Of a stretch of 64,000 bases of DNA, positions 45,075 through 56,653 are shown one piece after another. How positions within the stretch are numbered: position 1 is the first letter of the stretch; every line of letters begins with the position of its first letter. Position numbers and translations under genes: made by a program. The notes beneath the pieces were generated by a model. It was not told the origin of the DNA. It did no database searches and was given only the letters and a program-made list of their open reading frames with translations. The DNA comes from Physcia stellaris (Eukaryota > Ascomycota > Lecanoromycetes > Caliciales > Physciaceae), in contig JABSSW010000017.1 in assembly GCA_018902385.1 (NCBI GenBank), positions 620,001-684,000 on the forward strand, written 5' to 3'.

Positions 45075-46432
45075 CCGGCTTGAAATAGTCAGAATGGGCG
45101 GGATACTGATGGGACAAGCTACATGGCGACATCTGTTCATGGGGAACGAACACGGGGCTGGATACGAGACGGCTTTAATGGTAGAAAATCATTTTGGGAT
45201 AGTATTAGCCTCTGGCATACACGTATGTAATTTTTAATTAAGGAAGAGAGCTGGGCTCTAGGAAATTCTGTACCACCACTGCGTTTTCCTGGCAAGGACA
45301 ACAACTGCTACATGAGGAATAAGCCGCAGACTCTACTTTGGGCTATTGCATGAGCCTTCACCGGGACTTTCGTTGCTATTTTCGCAGGCAATTTATCCCT
45401 GCGCTTGCAGGGAGTGGTGCACATGTCGCCCAGTGGATACTCGACCTTGGATGAGATCGAACAAGTAAGATCCTTTCGATGGAGCTTCTTATGCTTCTTT
45501 CGTGACATAACCATGTTATATTCTGTGGATGGGTAAGAGTTTGGTGGTAAACAGAGAATTTGTATTTTCCAAAGAGATCCATCTCAAAGATTGGTATGTA
45601 CTATGACAGCCCATGGAATCTCCCCGTCCATTGCACTAAACGATCCTAGTCGAAAGCTTCGCTTGCCTTTCTTCCACCCTTTCAGCGGAGGATTTCGAAG
45701 GGATTTATCATGTCGTTGTGTTGAAAATGCCAGTTTCTGCTAATGGTTCCCCGGGTTCTTCTCAAGTTCTTTGCCCAGGTGATCAATGCTTGCCTAACGT
45801 CCGTGGATGTTTCATGAGTTGAAAGTCTCGCTCAAAGCTTTGTCTGCAATCCTGAATGTGTGCTAGAAGAATGCATGTCTCAAGTCGTAATCTTGGTCTG
45901 TTGTCGTGATAGGTAGCTGCTGCTCTCAAGCGCTTACCTCATAAAATCAGACCCACGCTGATTTGTGGGGGGATGCTCTTTCCTCTTTCATCAGAATCTT
46001 GGATACCTGTTTGGCCTCTCTGCTACACATGCTTGTCTCTTGAATGTTCTTCACGTTTTGTGACTCATTTTTCAAGCTGCATGTTATGTTACTTTCTCCG
46101 AAATAAGCTTCATTCCACGTCTTACGTCTTTCATCCAGAAAGGCAGCATGATCTTTCGTTTTTGACCAACCTTAAGCCATTACCCGTCATCATCTAAAAC
46201 GGCGACTGGTGCTGGACCAGTTTTGTGCATCATGCGTCGTAACGGTAGAGGCTAATGAGTTAGTATGACCATCAAATAGTCCCCAATAGCATTAGGAAGG
46301 ACATTGAGATGCATAAGCCGGACGGGTCTGTAAGAGTGTTTCTCTGTGCGATGTTCGAAACAGCTGCTGGGAAAAAACCCTTTGGACCAGTCGGGCACTG
46401 GGAAAGCCTGGCAATTCCTCAACGCATCTAGT
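45075..46432. other. Intergenic, convergent 3' ends
   Basis: About 1.36 kb with no convincing coding frame, repeat or RNA gene. Confidence 0.35.
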
Positions 46433-47973
46433 TCATCCGCCAGCCTGTCCCATGATCCATCCCTTCAGTCCGTTGAACCGATCCACAGTCCCAAGCCCCA
46501 AGCTTCTCAAGCCAACCACAGGTCCCCAGCTGACGCCATACAGCTTGTGCAACTTGTCTACCACGCCTAGCATGCGGTTGTTCTTCATCCACATCTCGTT
46601 CTCGTAGGCTTCCAGGTTACCCTGTACACCAATATCACCACCATGGCTGACAGAATACTCGATGGCCCGAACAAGTGAAGCTACATCTGCAAGACCCATG
46701 TTCAAGCCTTGGCCCGCGAGAGGATGGATCGTATGAGCTGCATCACCAACGAGAGCTACCCTTTCCCCAACATATTGATCGGCTTGGCGCATTCTCAAGG
46801 GAAATGATGCTACTGAACCCTCCTGGACTGACTCGACCATCCTTGGATGGCTAGCTTCGTCTTCCCTTGGAGTACGGGTAGCTTGAAGCCGCCATTCCAA
46901 TTCGTCGACCTGACCCGATGGCATTTTAGACATGTAGTCGACGTCAACTACGCTGAGCCTGAAAGCTGCATTGACCATAGCTGCGAAGTCAACAGGGTCT
47001 AAACTCTTTAAGCGCACTGCCTGCTCGGGGGTCGTGCTCCAGACTAGGGATGCATAGTCACCGGGGAGGGCGAGTAAAGCTATAGGGCCTGATGGTAGAA
47101 AGCGCTGGTAAGCTGTTGCACGTTCCTGGACCTCTGGCACACCTGCGCTTTCATCGGACGATGCACATCGTGAAGTCAGCTTTACCGTGGCGACAACGCC
47201 ATGTCTTTCGTAGTCCCATCCTCTGGTGGAGATGTGTGCGAAACTCCTCACAGGACTATTGATCCCATCTGCCCCCACGAGGAGACGAGCTACTAGAGAG
47301 GCAGTACTCGAAGATAACGTTACCTGTGGATACGATGAAAGATTCAGTGTGCCTGGCTTGTCTTGTGGCGGCCCAAGATCTATTGAGGTAACTTTTGTAT
47401 TGTCAAATTTCGAGATTGGCTCAAGTGACTCCAGTCTTGCAAGGAGAGCTCGCGTAAGATTTGCATTCTCGGTCATGTATGCTATGGCAGAAGCTGCACT
47501 TTGTCCCGCCGAGAAATCTATCTTGGCCTCGGACGATAGGGCGTCCCACACATGCATGTCATGGTACGGCTGTATGCGTGCACGTTCGACGTGCTCCCAT
47601 GCCCTGATCTTTTCTAGGAAAGCGATAGAAGTAGGAGTGAGGGAAGATGCCCGGTTCGAGAATTTCCCTTTTGGAAGAGACCATGTTCGAATCGGTTCCA
47701 GGGATTGTGACTCAATAAGTGCAAGGCGCAAGTGAGACGTCACAGGAGAGGAACCTACATTAACAGTGTTAGCAGAGCGTAAACGGACAAGAAGTTTGAG
47801 GACTGAGTACGTAAAGCCGTCAATAGACTGAGGCCTGCTGGACCGCCCCCTACGCAGACGACATCGTAGATATCAGGCGCTGGTGAACTCGTGGTGGCAT
47901 AGCTCCTCGTCCTTATTCTGATTAACTTTGCGCACGATACGCACACATAGGCTCTAGAAGAGCCGGAAATCAT
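46433..47973 (-). CDS. COQ6: Ubiquinone biosynthesis monooxygenase COQ6
   Basis: FAD-dependent hydroxylase of coenzyme Q synthesis, peripheral on the matrix side of the inner mitochondrial membrane. Exons 47973-47811 and 47754-46433; 494 aa. The ATG at 47973 gives a basic presequence (MISGSSRAYVCVSCAKLIRI) and was preferred over an acidic upstream Met at 48003. FAD motifs: VVCVGGGPAGLSLL (dinucleotide loop), LLVGADGINSPVRSFA (DG motif) and ALVGDAAHTIHPLAGQGLNM (GD motif). SNRASSLTPTSIAFL and WDALS lie in the family positions. It acts with Coq7 and the other CoQ synthome members. No obvious defects. Confidence 0.95.
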
Positions 47974-48217
47974 AGTTTGTGGATCATTCTCAAGCCATAT
48001 CACTTGGTTTCGTGACTTCTATCTACCTAGTACGTGATGGCTCATTTCAGCTCATTTTCTACGTCCGTTTGCAACAACCCCAGCTCTAGGGTTGGAGGCT
48101 TCACAATAATGCAATTTCAAGATGCAATCTTCCTCTTGGACACTGAAGACCAGATACAAGGGTTTCTCAGGTTCGTTGATCTGGAGAACAGTATATCGAT
48201 AATCGAGTCAGATCTGT

Positions 48218-49673
48218 CTATGGATGGATCTTCACCATTCTTTCCTCCAGCTCCTTCACCCATCCTTCTATCGCAAGCATGTTCTCCCCCATCGTCCTCT
48301 GTCCCTCTGCAAAGATCCCTTCGACCTTTTCAAGTCCGGTCCTCCAGCTAAGGATATCTTCTGCCATCGCTTCCTGTCTACTTTCAATTTGGGCGAGACT
48401 TTTACTTGCCATTGCAGCCTCGGCATGGACAGACCTCAGTGACCTCAAACGGTCCAGCAGAGAAGGTAGTATAGGCGACAAAGCCTCAATCGTGGGCAGG
48501 GTGCCGTAGAGAGCGTTGATCTTCGAAATTTGCTCTTCGTCTTCTAGATTTGGCGTACTTGAGCCATCAACCCCTTCGTGTGAACCTATTGGCGGTCCAG
48601 GAATGCTCCGACTATTACTCAAAGCCTCCTGTGCGGCTTTGGCAGACTTGCGAGCCTCAGTCAGTCTTTGAGCATTTTGTGTAAGTTGTCGTATTCGTCG
48701 GTTAGTCGCATCCATTGTTGAATCGGTAGAATTTGACACTATGGATATCTGTCTATCAATGTTTGCAAGGGTAGGCAAGACAGCTTTAGCTTGAGGTCCA
48801 GGTTGAGTAGGTAATGCAATTTTATCAATGCCAAGTGCGTTCTCCAGCAACGTGAGTCGGGCGTCGAACTCTGCAACTTTTGCAATTGAATGCTCTTTAC
48901 CGTAGTTGGGAATGTAGTTGAACGTGTATAATGAGTCCGGCTGAGACTCATATCCTGGGCCTGCTGCCGAGACGGAGTGCTGTTTCGTCGCATTACTGAG
49001 GCTCTTAACCAAGCGACTTGCGGCACCATTCTCAGTCTGAGAACCTTGTACATCCATAGAATTTAGCATCTGGTCTACGTCCTCGAGGCTATTACCATCA
49101 GCCGCAGTTGGCTGAGTCGCACTCTTTTCCTGTGTCTTCTTCCTTTCAAAGGCCGCCTTGACTTCAGCCACTTCCCTCCGAAGTCTAGCGAGCTTCTTCT
49201 CAAGGCTATGTTCATCTTCATCACTGGAAGTTTCTGCGCCGACGCCTACAGCGTCTTTCGGACGACCTCTTTTACCAGACTCTTTATATGATTTTCGTTT
49301 ACTCTTGATACGACCAGTGTATTGTGGATCCGCAGATTCCTGCCCAGACGTGAGGAAATGCGAGCGTGCTTGATCTGGATCGAGACCGCGCCTGCTTATG
49401 CCAGTGAGCACGTCCTCGTCAGTTTCGTCCTGTGATGATGCTGGGGATTCAGGCCGGGGCAGTGAGGACGGCTACTAATTTTTTAATCGCATGGTATCAA
49501 AAAATAGGTATAAGGTCATACAGGTATTGTTGAGTTGTCATCGGTGAGCTCGGGTGTCTCGTAAGTGTCTGGAGCAGCATCCTGTATAGTTGTTAGCGAT
49601 TAGCAAGAACAGTATCGTGGGCGCTTTTCTCTACAAGATCTGGCAGAGCTGCATATTTACGACCTGCTGCCAT
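48218..49673 (-). CDS. Dynactin subunit 2 (p50, dynamitin)
   Basis: Structural subunit of dynactin that links the Arp1 filament to the shoulder/p150 arm, needed for dynein transport and nuclear migration. Exons 49673-49635 (39 bp), 49581-49522 (60 bp), 49471-48218; 450 aa. The N-terminus MAAGRKYAALPDLDAAPDTY and ETPELTDDNSTIP are the conserved dynamitin opening that binds Arp1. SLEKKLARLRREVAEVKAAF begins the coiled-coil part; LTLLENALGIDK and LPTLANIDRQISIV are family blocks; the rest is coiled coil (RIRQLTQNAQRLTEARKSAK). Two tiny 5' exons carry the diagnostic N-terminus, so a model starting at the large exon would miss it. Confidence 0.92.
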
Positions 49674-50478
49674 TGTTGCAAACTGGCTAAAACGCAATTG
49701 ACAATCTTCAGGCCTCGACCATCGTCAGCCAGATTCACGAAACAAGAACGCGAGCGAGGCGAGCTCGCGATATCATCATCGCTTTCACCCTAACCCTAAT
49801 TACGTAAGTCACTAGTGGCTTCTAATTCAAAGCCCACAGCTGCAAAAGGGGGTGCAGTCATTTTCCCAGCACTTCCTCTTTCACACTTACTCCAGTGCTC
49901 TAGCTTCCCTGAGGTGCAGTTCATACCGCAGCATCGTTCTGCCCAGGGAACGTGCCTTACGGCTTCAGGCTGAGTGGTCAATAATCATGGATGCTGAATT
50001 CGTCATCACCAAGGGTACGGGTGCCTTATCGGAGAAATTTTCGACAAAGTGATGACCTGACAGTTTGACCAATATTCAACAACATTCATGTTAATAGAAC
50101 GCTGAAAGTCTGCATCAACTAAATATGCTGCTGGAACTCTACTCAATAATACACTAATTAGGCAAACATACATGCTATCAAAAACACGGGATTCGCTTGA
50201 GCTCATTCTTTCCCATCATAGTCTGAAAGGCGACAAATGTGTGTACGTTTGAAAACAAGGGACAACGTCTGTAGCCTAGACTCATACATTCACTGGACAC
50301 TTTTAGTACTTTATCCTTAGGATAAGCCAAAAGAGACGCTGTACAATATATGCTTACCATTTCCTTTCATCTCTATCGCTCCTTGCCAATGTCTTGTTTG
50401 GGTATCGTGTAAAAAATTGCCCCCAACGCCCTTAATGCTATCGGAACACCATTTGGTAATCCATAAAGGAGTGGGGTA
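49674..50478. other. Intergenic with a telomere-like motif
   Basis: About 800 bp upstream of dynamitin. It contains ACCCTAACCCTAATT at about 49787-49801, two telomere-type units. No coding frame is convincing. Confidence 0.45.
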
Positions 50479-51148
50479 TCAACCACCTGCGCGTTCCACT
50501 CCTTGCTGCAAATTAGAGACCTGCTTGCGCAGCTCAAGGAAGAAGTCCTTGCCACCAGCCATAGTGTTCGCTGTCACAGATCAGCAAACGATAGTTCATT
50601 CCACTTATTAGGTTTATCGAACGTTTCGATCCCCAAGGCCCTCCCTGCTTGGCGGTATTCGCCTGACCTGCGGGAGCCTTGTATTTTAAGGGCTTGTCGT
50701 CTCCAGGGCTGCTGCTGTTGTAGGCTGAGTATTCGAGTTAGGACTGATGAGGTGCTGGATCAAGTATCAGACTTACCCATCTTTAGCACCTCTCGTACTT
50801 CTTGGGCGTTAAAGCCTTTCACAGGTACATGCTGTTCTTGTGGGCCGGAAGGGGGCCAGTCTTTATTATTCCCACGATCGTTGTTTTGCCAAGAATTAAC
50901 TGAGCGCTTTCGGTAAGAAAATGCGACGAATGCGACTTGCTAAGGTTCTAGAGACTCACTGCCTTCCCGCGAAACATTGCGTCGCTGTTGTTGGTTATTT
51001 TGCCGCGCTGGGTTTTGAGGCGGAGGATTTTGCTGCCCTCGCGCTGGCCGCCAGCTGCATCTCCGTGAGCAAACTAGTAGAGCTCATGTAGTACATGCAA
51101 CTGTATCAAAGGAGGAACATACCGTTCTTCATTAGCACCACTCATCAT
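50479..51148 (-). CDS. Conserved fungal Gln/Asn-rich small protein (N-terminal exon uncertain)
   Basis: Model: exons 51148-51123, 51060-50960, 50899-50777, 50724-50623, 50570-50479; at least 147 aa, with phases agreeing at each junction. Sequence blocks: MMSGANEERC, SWRPARGQQNPPPQNPARQN, NQQQRRNVSREG, QHVPVKGFNAQEVREVLKM, AKQGGPWGSK and a C-terminal helix DFFLELRKQVSNLQQG. The V-P-V-K-G-F-N-A-Q-E-V-R block looks like a conserved interaction motif. The open frame continues upstream (GGFIERIPWTPMMSG), which looks conserved too, so a further 5' exon is likely; I could not join it with confidence. It shares a 264-bp divergent promoter with NTO1. Function unknown. Confidence 0.7.
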
Positions 51149-51412
51149 TGGGGTCCAAGGAATCCGCTCGATGAAGCCTCCAACTTTTTGAGCTCCAGCT
51201 CTGAAATTAGTCACTAGTACCGGACTTCGGAGATTAGAGCAATTTTGGCGCGTTTGCAGGGTCCACCGCGAAGTCACATCGATTCATCAAAGTGCGGATA
51301 GCTCTTCAAGATTCCGTGTGATCTTATGTAATTATCACTTGAGCTTTACCACAGTCATTCACTGCTTGGACATGGAACCTCACAGTTCATCTCCAGTAGA
51401 CTTTGCTCGGAT

Positions 51413-54400
51413 ATGCCGGGCATAGCAATGTCACCCATACCTTCTCCTGAACGATCATTCAACACCTGTGCACGAGTTTTACGGAAGGCACCCTCAGAAA
51501 GGCCTCTTGTCGAAGGCCAATTCATGCTCGAGCCGCCGCGGAAGCGACGCAGATACGTTCCAGGAGGACCAGGGGGTGGTGGGACATACGTGGATAACGA
51601 AGGCAACGAAGTACCAGTCGGGGGGACAGGGCCGGGAGGTTACAATTACGTTGGCTCAAGAGGTCGTATAGGTCGAGAGAACGCGGTGAACGGAGTTCAG
51701 CCAATGGAGTATCCTCCCCGTCCACGCCGTGAGAGTCGGAGGGAGAGACCTCCAGCGAGGCCTAGATTCACTTCGGCCGCTGCAGCCGCAGCTGCCGTTG
51801 TTCAAGGTGACGGGTTTAAGCCTAGGGAAGAACGCGGATGGGAGGAGTTTCACCAGGATCTTGACATCGAAGCTAGAATTCCAATATTCAGTGCTGAGGA
51901 AGTTGATGGTACCACTAGGCCTGCCTCCACCCCTCTGTTTAGGGGCCAGACAAACGGCACTTCCATCACCGACAGCAATTCAACTCCACACATCGATGGG
52001 TCGTTCCAAGATCACCATGGAGAGCTGCTCGAAGATGGAGAAATGGCGAGAACCCCATCGAGGGATGGCGAATTACAGGATATGGCAGAGACACCAGATC
52101 CAAACTCTACAACGCCCATGAAAAGACGACCAGGGCGCCCACCAAGGCGTGCAGACTCGATGCTGAAAGGCATTGGCAACAGTCCCGATGTGCCTAAGAT
52201 TGTACCACTACCAGGACCCAATCCTCGCGAGAAGCTCACATTACCAAAGCCTTCATTCCGACCAGTAGATCCTTTCGTGTCCTATGAACACAAAGGCGCT
52301 GGACAGCTCAATTACGTAGATCGAACAATGGCAAATGTTGGTTACCAAGAGAGCGACATTTACATCCGTCCAGAAAAAATGTTGATCCGGGTTTCTGACG
52401 GTACAATTGAAGAAGATCTCGATGTCACACCTGGCACGAAGAGCGACGGGGAGACCAATGCGGCTATTGGCGGGTCAGGTGTTGGTCGCGTCGAGTATGA
52501 TATGGATGAGCAAGACACCCAGTGGCTCGATGCGCTCAATCAGCAAAGGAAGGCTGAGCAGGTGGAGGCTATCAAGCCTGCGGTGTTCGAGGTCACTATG
52601 ACGAAAATAGAGAAAGAATGGCACGCTCTCGAGAAAAGGATTCCTAAGCCAAACCCGAAACCTCCCCAAACACATCGACCTCGGTCGAGCTCCGCTGCCG
52701 CTGTAAATGGAGAACCTGCCGCCTCAGGAGAGGAGCAAGACAGCAAATGCGCCATATGCGACGACGGAGACTGCGAGAATACAAATGCAATCGTTTTTTG
52801 CGATGGCTGCGACTTGGCAGTGCATCAGGAATGTTATGGTGTACCGTTTATTCCGGAAGGTCAATGGCTGTGTCGAAAATGCCAGCTAATTGGTCGAGGA
52901 ACACCAACATGTATTTTTTGCCCTAACACTGATGGTGCGTTCAAACAGACCAACGCCTCCAGATGGTCGCACCTGCTATGCGCAATATGGATCCCAGAGG
53001 TCTCACTAGGCAATACCACTTTCATGGAGCCGGTGATGGATGTTGAAAAGGTTCCAAAGCCGAGGTGGAAACTACACTGCTATATCTGTCGCCAGAAGAT
53101 GGGCGCATGCATACAGTGCGGGAACAAGAATTGCTTCGTGGCATTTCATGTGACTTGTGCGCGAAGAGCAAAACTCTTTCTCAAGACCAAATCCACGCAC
53201 GGTGGACCTGCGAGCATGGATGCGAGCGTGCTAAAAGCCTATTGTGACAAGCATGTCCCTGCCGACTGGCGGCGAGAGAATGATGTAGAGGCTGCAACAG
53301 CTGATGCAATGGATTACTATCGATATGCGATGCGTGGTAGATTGTGGGCAGATAGTCAACAGGCAGCTTTGAACATGGGCGCCCCAAGCACCAATGAAAT
53401 GCCGCTGTTACCACCAGCCGAAGATGGAGCTGATGCAAATTCGAGTTTGGCGTTAAACGCAAACAAAAGAAAACGGAATCAGCCTCCAAAGGTCGTGTGG
53501 AAGTTACCATCCGGAGCGCCCGTTATCCCCCAAGCGCTATACAACTCGGTCGAGAGCTCTCTCCAACGGTTCATGATTAGAAAACGGAAGGAATTTGCCG
53601 CCGAGGCTTGCAAATACTGGACTTTGAAAAGGGAGTCTCGCCGTGGAGCGGCTTTGCTAAAACGACTCCAACTGCAGATGGAGACGTTTACTTCGATGGA
53701 GATTACCCGTCGCAATTTTGTGGGGATGGGAGCTGCCGGTAGAGTGCGTCTACAGCGGCGAATTGACTTTGCAGAACAGTTACAGCTTGATGTCGAGAAG
53801 CTGAGATCACTTTGCGAGGTCGTCAAGGAGCGTGAACAAGAAAAGTTGAAAAGTGCATACATGCTGAAGGACATTATTGAGACCGTTTATTTTCCGATAG
53901 TTCCTCTCCTGTGGCCAATCCTGGAAAAAGCTCAACAGTAAGCGGCACCTTGGCTGCAGTCCTGCGTATGAAACTAACACATAATAGATTTGACAGAGAA
54001 GGAGTGTTCCAGACGGGATTCTCTGACCTTCGGGACAGGCTTGCTGTTCGTTTCTACACATCAGTCTTGGCGTTTTCAGCCGACTTCGGTTCCGTCTTTA
54101 GTTCGGTATTGGGGGAGACGCTTAACGCTGACACCGCTGGGACTCAGACTCACGTAAACGGCGATGCTAACAGCAAGGAGCTAAGCGCAGAGTATAAGGA
54201 AAAAAGAAAGCTTGCTAAGCGAATTGTGAAAGCAGTACAACCCTCACTGGAAGATGCCATAAGAAAGGAGAGTGAATTGTTGAGAAAGCCGTTCGAGAAA
54301 GAATTGCAGCATCTGGATCGTCTCCTGGAACTTAGTCTTTCATCTCGACGCGATTCTTTGAACGGCTCGTTCATCGGAGAAGCCTCTCAACTAATAGGAC

Positions 54401-55026
54401 CCGAAGAGAAGCAACTTGTGAACGGAACATCCGCCGGTAGATCCCTCTCGAATGGGGACTCCCAAAATGATCAAACATTTTTGGCTACGGTCAACGGCCT
54501 TGGGATACATCACGAACCAACCTCACATTTGGAGGGCCTCGATGGCTCAGTGGTAAGTACCAGAGGCGGAGGAATTAATATTAACGGCATCGGACACCAA
54601 GGTACCACACCTCAAGGCTCCAAGCAGACTCCAGCAGTGCAAGGACTCGATCTCCGAGCACACAAATCCGAGACGGGCCCTGGTATACAGATCTTTGAAC
54701 CACCAACACCGCCAACAAGCATGGGTGGTGATCCGCAACCACTGTCGAACGGAGGAATCCCTTGGTACTTGGAGACATTTGATCCGGACGGTACAACCAT
54801 CCAGGAGGAGCGTTGGACCGGCAGAGACCTGGTGCGTGGGATGAGCGAAGAGCTCAGTGACATGGGCGACGAAGAACTGTCAGGTTTGGTCGATGTTGAG
54901 AGATCTGAAAACACGCGTGGCAGGGAGGAAGAAGATGTCGTCGAACCTGATGCCGCCGAAGCAGCCAAGGCAGAGGCACGTCGCAAGGCGGCTGCAAAAC
55001 GTAGGAGGTGGCGAGGGTATCGCTAA
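51413..55026 (+). CDS. NTO1: NuA3 histone acetyltransferase complex subunit Nto1 (BRPF-like double PHD protein)
   Basis: Exons 51413-53937 and 53988-55026, one 50-bp intron; 1187 aa. After a basic, Gly/Ala-rich N-terminus with a seven-Ala run, an enhancer-of-polycomb-like region (SFRPVDPFVSYEHKGAGQLN, VEYDMDEQDTQWLDALNQQR) precedes PHD finger 1 at about residues 445-495 (CAICDDGDCENTNAIVFCDG), the zinc knuckle, and an extended PHD to about 615 (HLLCAIWIPEVSL, CYICRQKMGACIQC, FHVTCARRAKLFLK). Then YNSVESSLQRFMIRKRKEFA, helical. This PHD-knuckle-PHD order is that of Nto1/BRPF, which binds histone H3 tails and activates the MYST acetyltransferase Sas3. The acidic C-terminus ends in a basic KAAAKRRRWRGYR. 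No bromodomain or PWWP domain, as in fungal Nto1. Confidence 0.93.
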
Positions 55027-55568
55027 GCATCGTCACTCTCATCACTTGTGCTTCTCTGATGCAAAGTTCTGCTGCGGGTGTATGGCAATACTGGAATTTA
55101 TGATACCAAACAAAGCATTCAGCTCACCATGGGGATAGCTACATTAGACATGGAAAGCATGACGTGTATAATCCTCTATGTCCCTATCCAAACATGTAAG
55201 AATAGTCGCCGTAGTGTTTGCCTAGATCGTTTACTCTAATACCAAAAAGCTGGACAGACACAGTATTTTCTGTTCTACACTTTGGCCGCACATTCCAGTC
55301 ACCGTCAATGTTCACCCCTTTTTCCGCTTGCATCTGGCACTCATCCCAAAAAGTTTAGCGCAATTCTTCTCCCGGCCAAGTGTAAATTTATTTAGATCTG
55401 TCGATTCTTTCTTCTGCCTCCACTTACCTCATCCATTTTTCACACGAAAGTAGCTCCATCCTCGTTTCTTGTCACTCTGCAGAATCCATCACAGTTGTAT
55501 TCCATCACTCACTGCAGAACTCGATATTCTTGACAAAGCTCCAAGCTACATCAGATACTAAAGTACCA
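55027..55568. other. Intergenic upstream of the RNA-binding protein gene
   Basis: About 540 bp; the distal half is pyrimidine-rich and probably promoter and 5' leader. No other feature seen. Confidence 0.4.
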
Positions 55569-56653
55569 TGGCTTCAATGGAATACGAGACTGAAAACGGT
55601 CGCTACGAAGGTACGTGAGAGCTTCACATGCGTACTGGTAATACTTTCGCGAGCAACTGCTTAAATACCCTCCATATAGAAGAACCGCGTTATGAGCGTG
55701 ATCGTAGCGCTTCTCCACGCCCGACCAAGCGCGAAGACGACAACTATGCCCCAAAGCGCGAAGACAGCTACCACAATGGCCGTGACCGAAGCGCCTCACC
55801 TAACGGTCGTGTCGATTCTCGGTAAGTCCTCAATATCATGTCTAAATTCTATAGCTGACCGCTGTTGCAGTGGGCCGCCTCCAGGCAACCGCAACCACGA
55901 TGAGCGCGAGTCAGGTGCTCGTAACCCTGGTTCCAACCTCTTCGTGACTGGCATCCATCCTCGCCTCAATGAGGCCGATGTTTCTCGTTTGTTTGAGAAA
56001 TATGGTGACGTTGAGGGCTGCTCCATTATGAAAGACCCTCATACTCAAGAATCTCGCGGCTTTGGGTTTGTCAAAATGGTTACTGCCGAACAAGCCGATG
56101 CTGCCAAAGAGGGCCTTCAAGGTGAAAATATTGAAGGTCGTACATTAAGTATCGAGAAAGCCCGACGTGCTCGGCCCCGGACTCCGACGCCCGGCAAATA
56201 TTTTGGCCCACCCAAGCGAGGTAAGACATGATCTATCAACAGAGCCCATAACTCGAAACACTCATTGATATCGTAACAGAGGACTTCCGCGGCCCGCCTC
56301 GTGGCGGACGCTTCGACCGTTATGATGACCGTCGCGGTGGCGGCTACGGTGGGGGCCGTTATGACGACAGCTATCGAAGCTCGCGCTATGACGACCGCGA
56401 TCGACGCTCTTATGGGCGTCGCGATGATTACGGGTCTCGTGGAATCGACCGCTACGCTTCAAGCCGCGAGGACCGCTACAGCAGCCGCGGCGATGATCGT
56501 CGTGGTGGTGGCGGTGGCGAACATTATGGTCGTGACAGTGGACGTTCAGGCTATGGAGGCTACGGTGACTCGGCGCCTTCAAGAGACACCCGCGAGCCTT
56601 ACGGAGGTAGAGTTCTCGAGGACCGCCCAGACGATAGGTACTCTCGTCGTTGA
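55569..56653 (+). CDS. RRM/SR-type RNA-binding protein (transformer-2-like)
   Basis: Exons 55569-55611, 55680-55821, 55871-56220, 56280-56653; 302 aa. An N-terminal RS-like region (YERDRSASPRPTKRED, GRDRSASPNGRVDS) leads to one RRM at about residues 80-155: SNLFVTGIHPRLNEADVSRL (RNP2), YGDVEGCSIMKD, ESRGFGFVKMV (RNP1) and GRTLSIEKARRARPRTPTPG, the last resembling the linker of Tra2 proteins. The C-terminus is rich in Arg, Gly, Asp, Tyr (GGGYGGGRYDDSYRSSRYDD). Probable splicing or mRNP factor in the nucleus. A possible last 40-bp intron (56637-56676) would replace the end RYSRR with a different 23-residue tail; the unspliced end was chosen. Confidence 0.88.
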
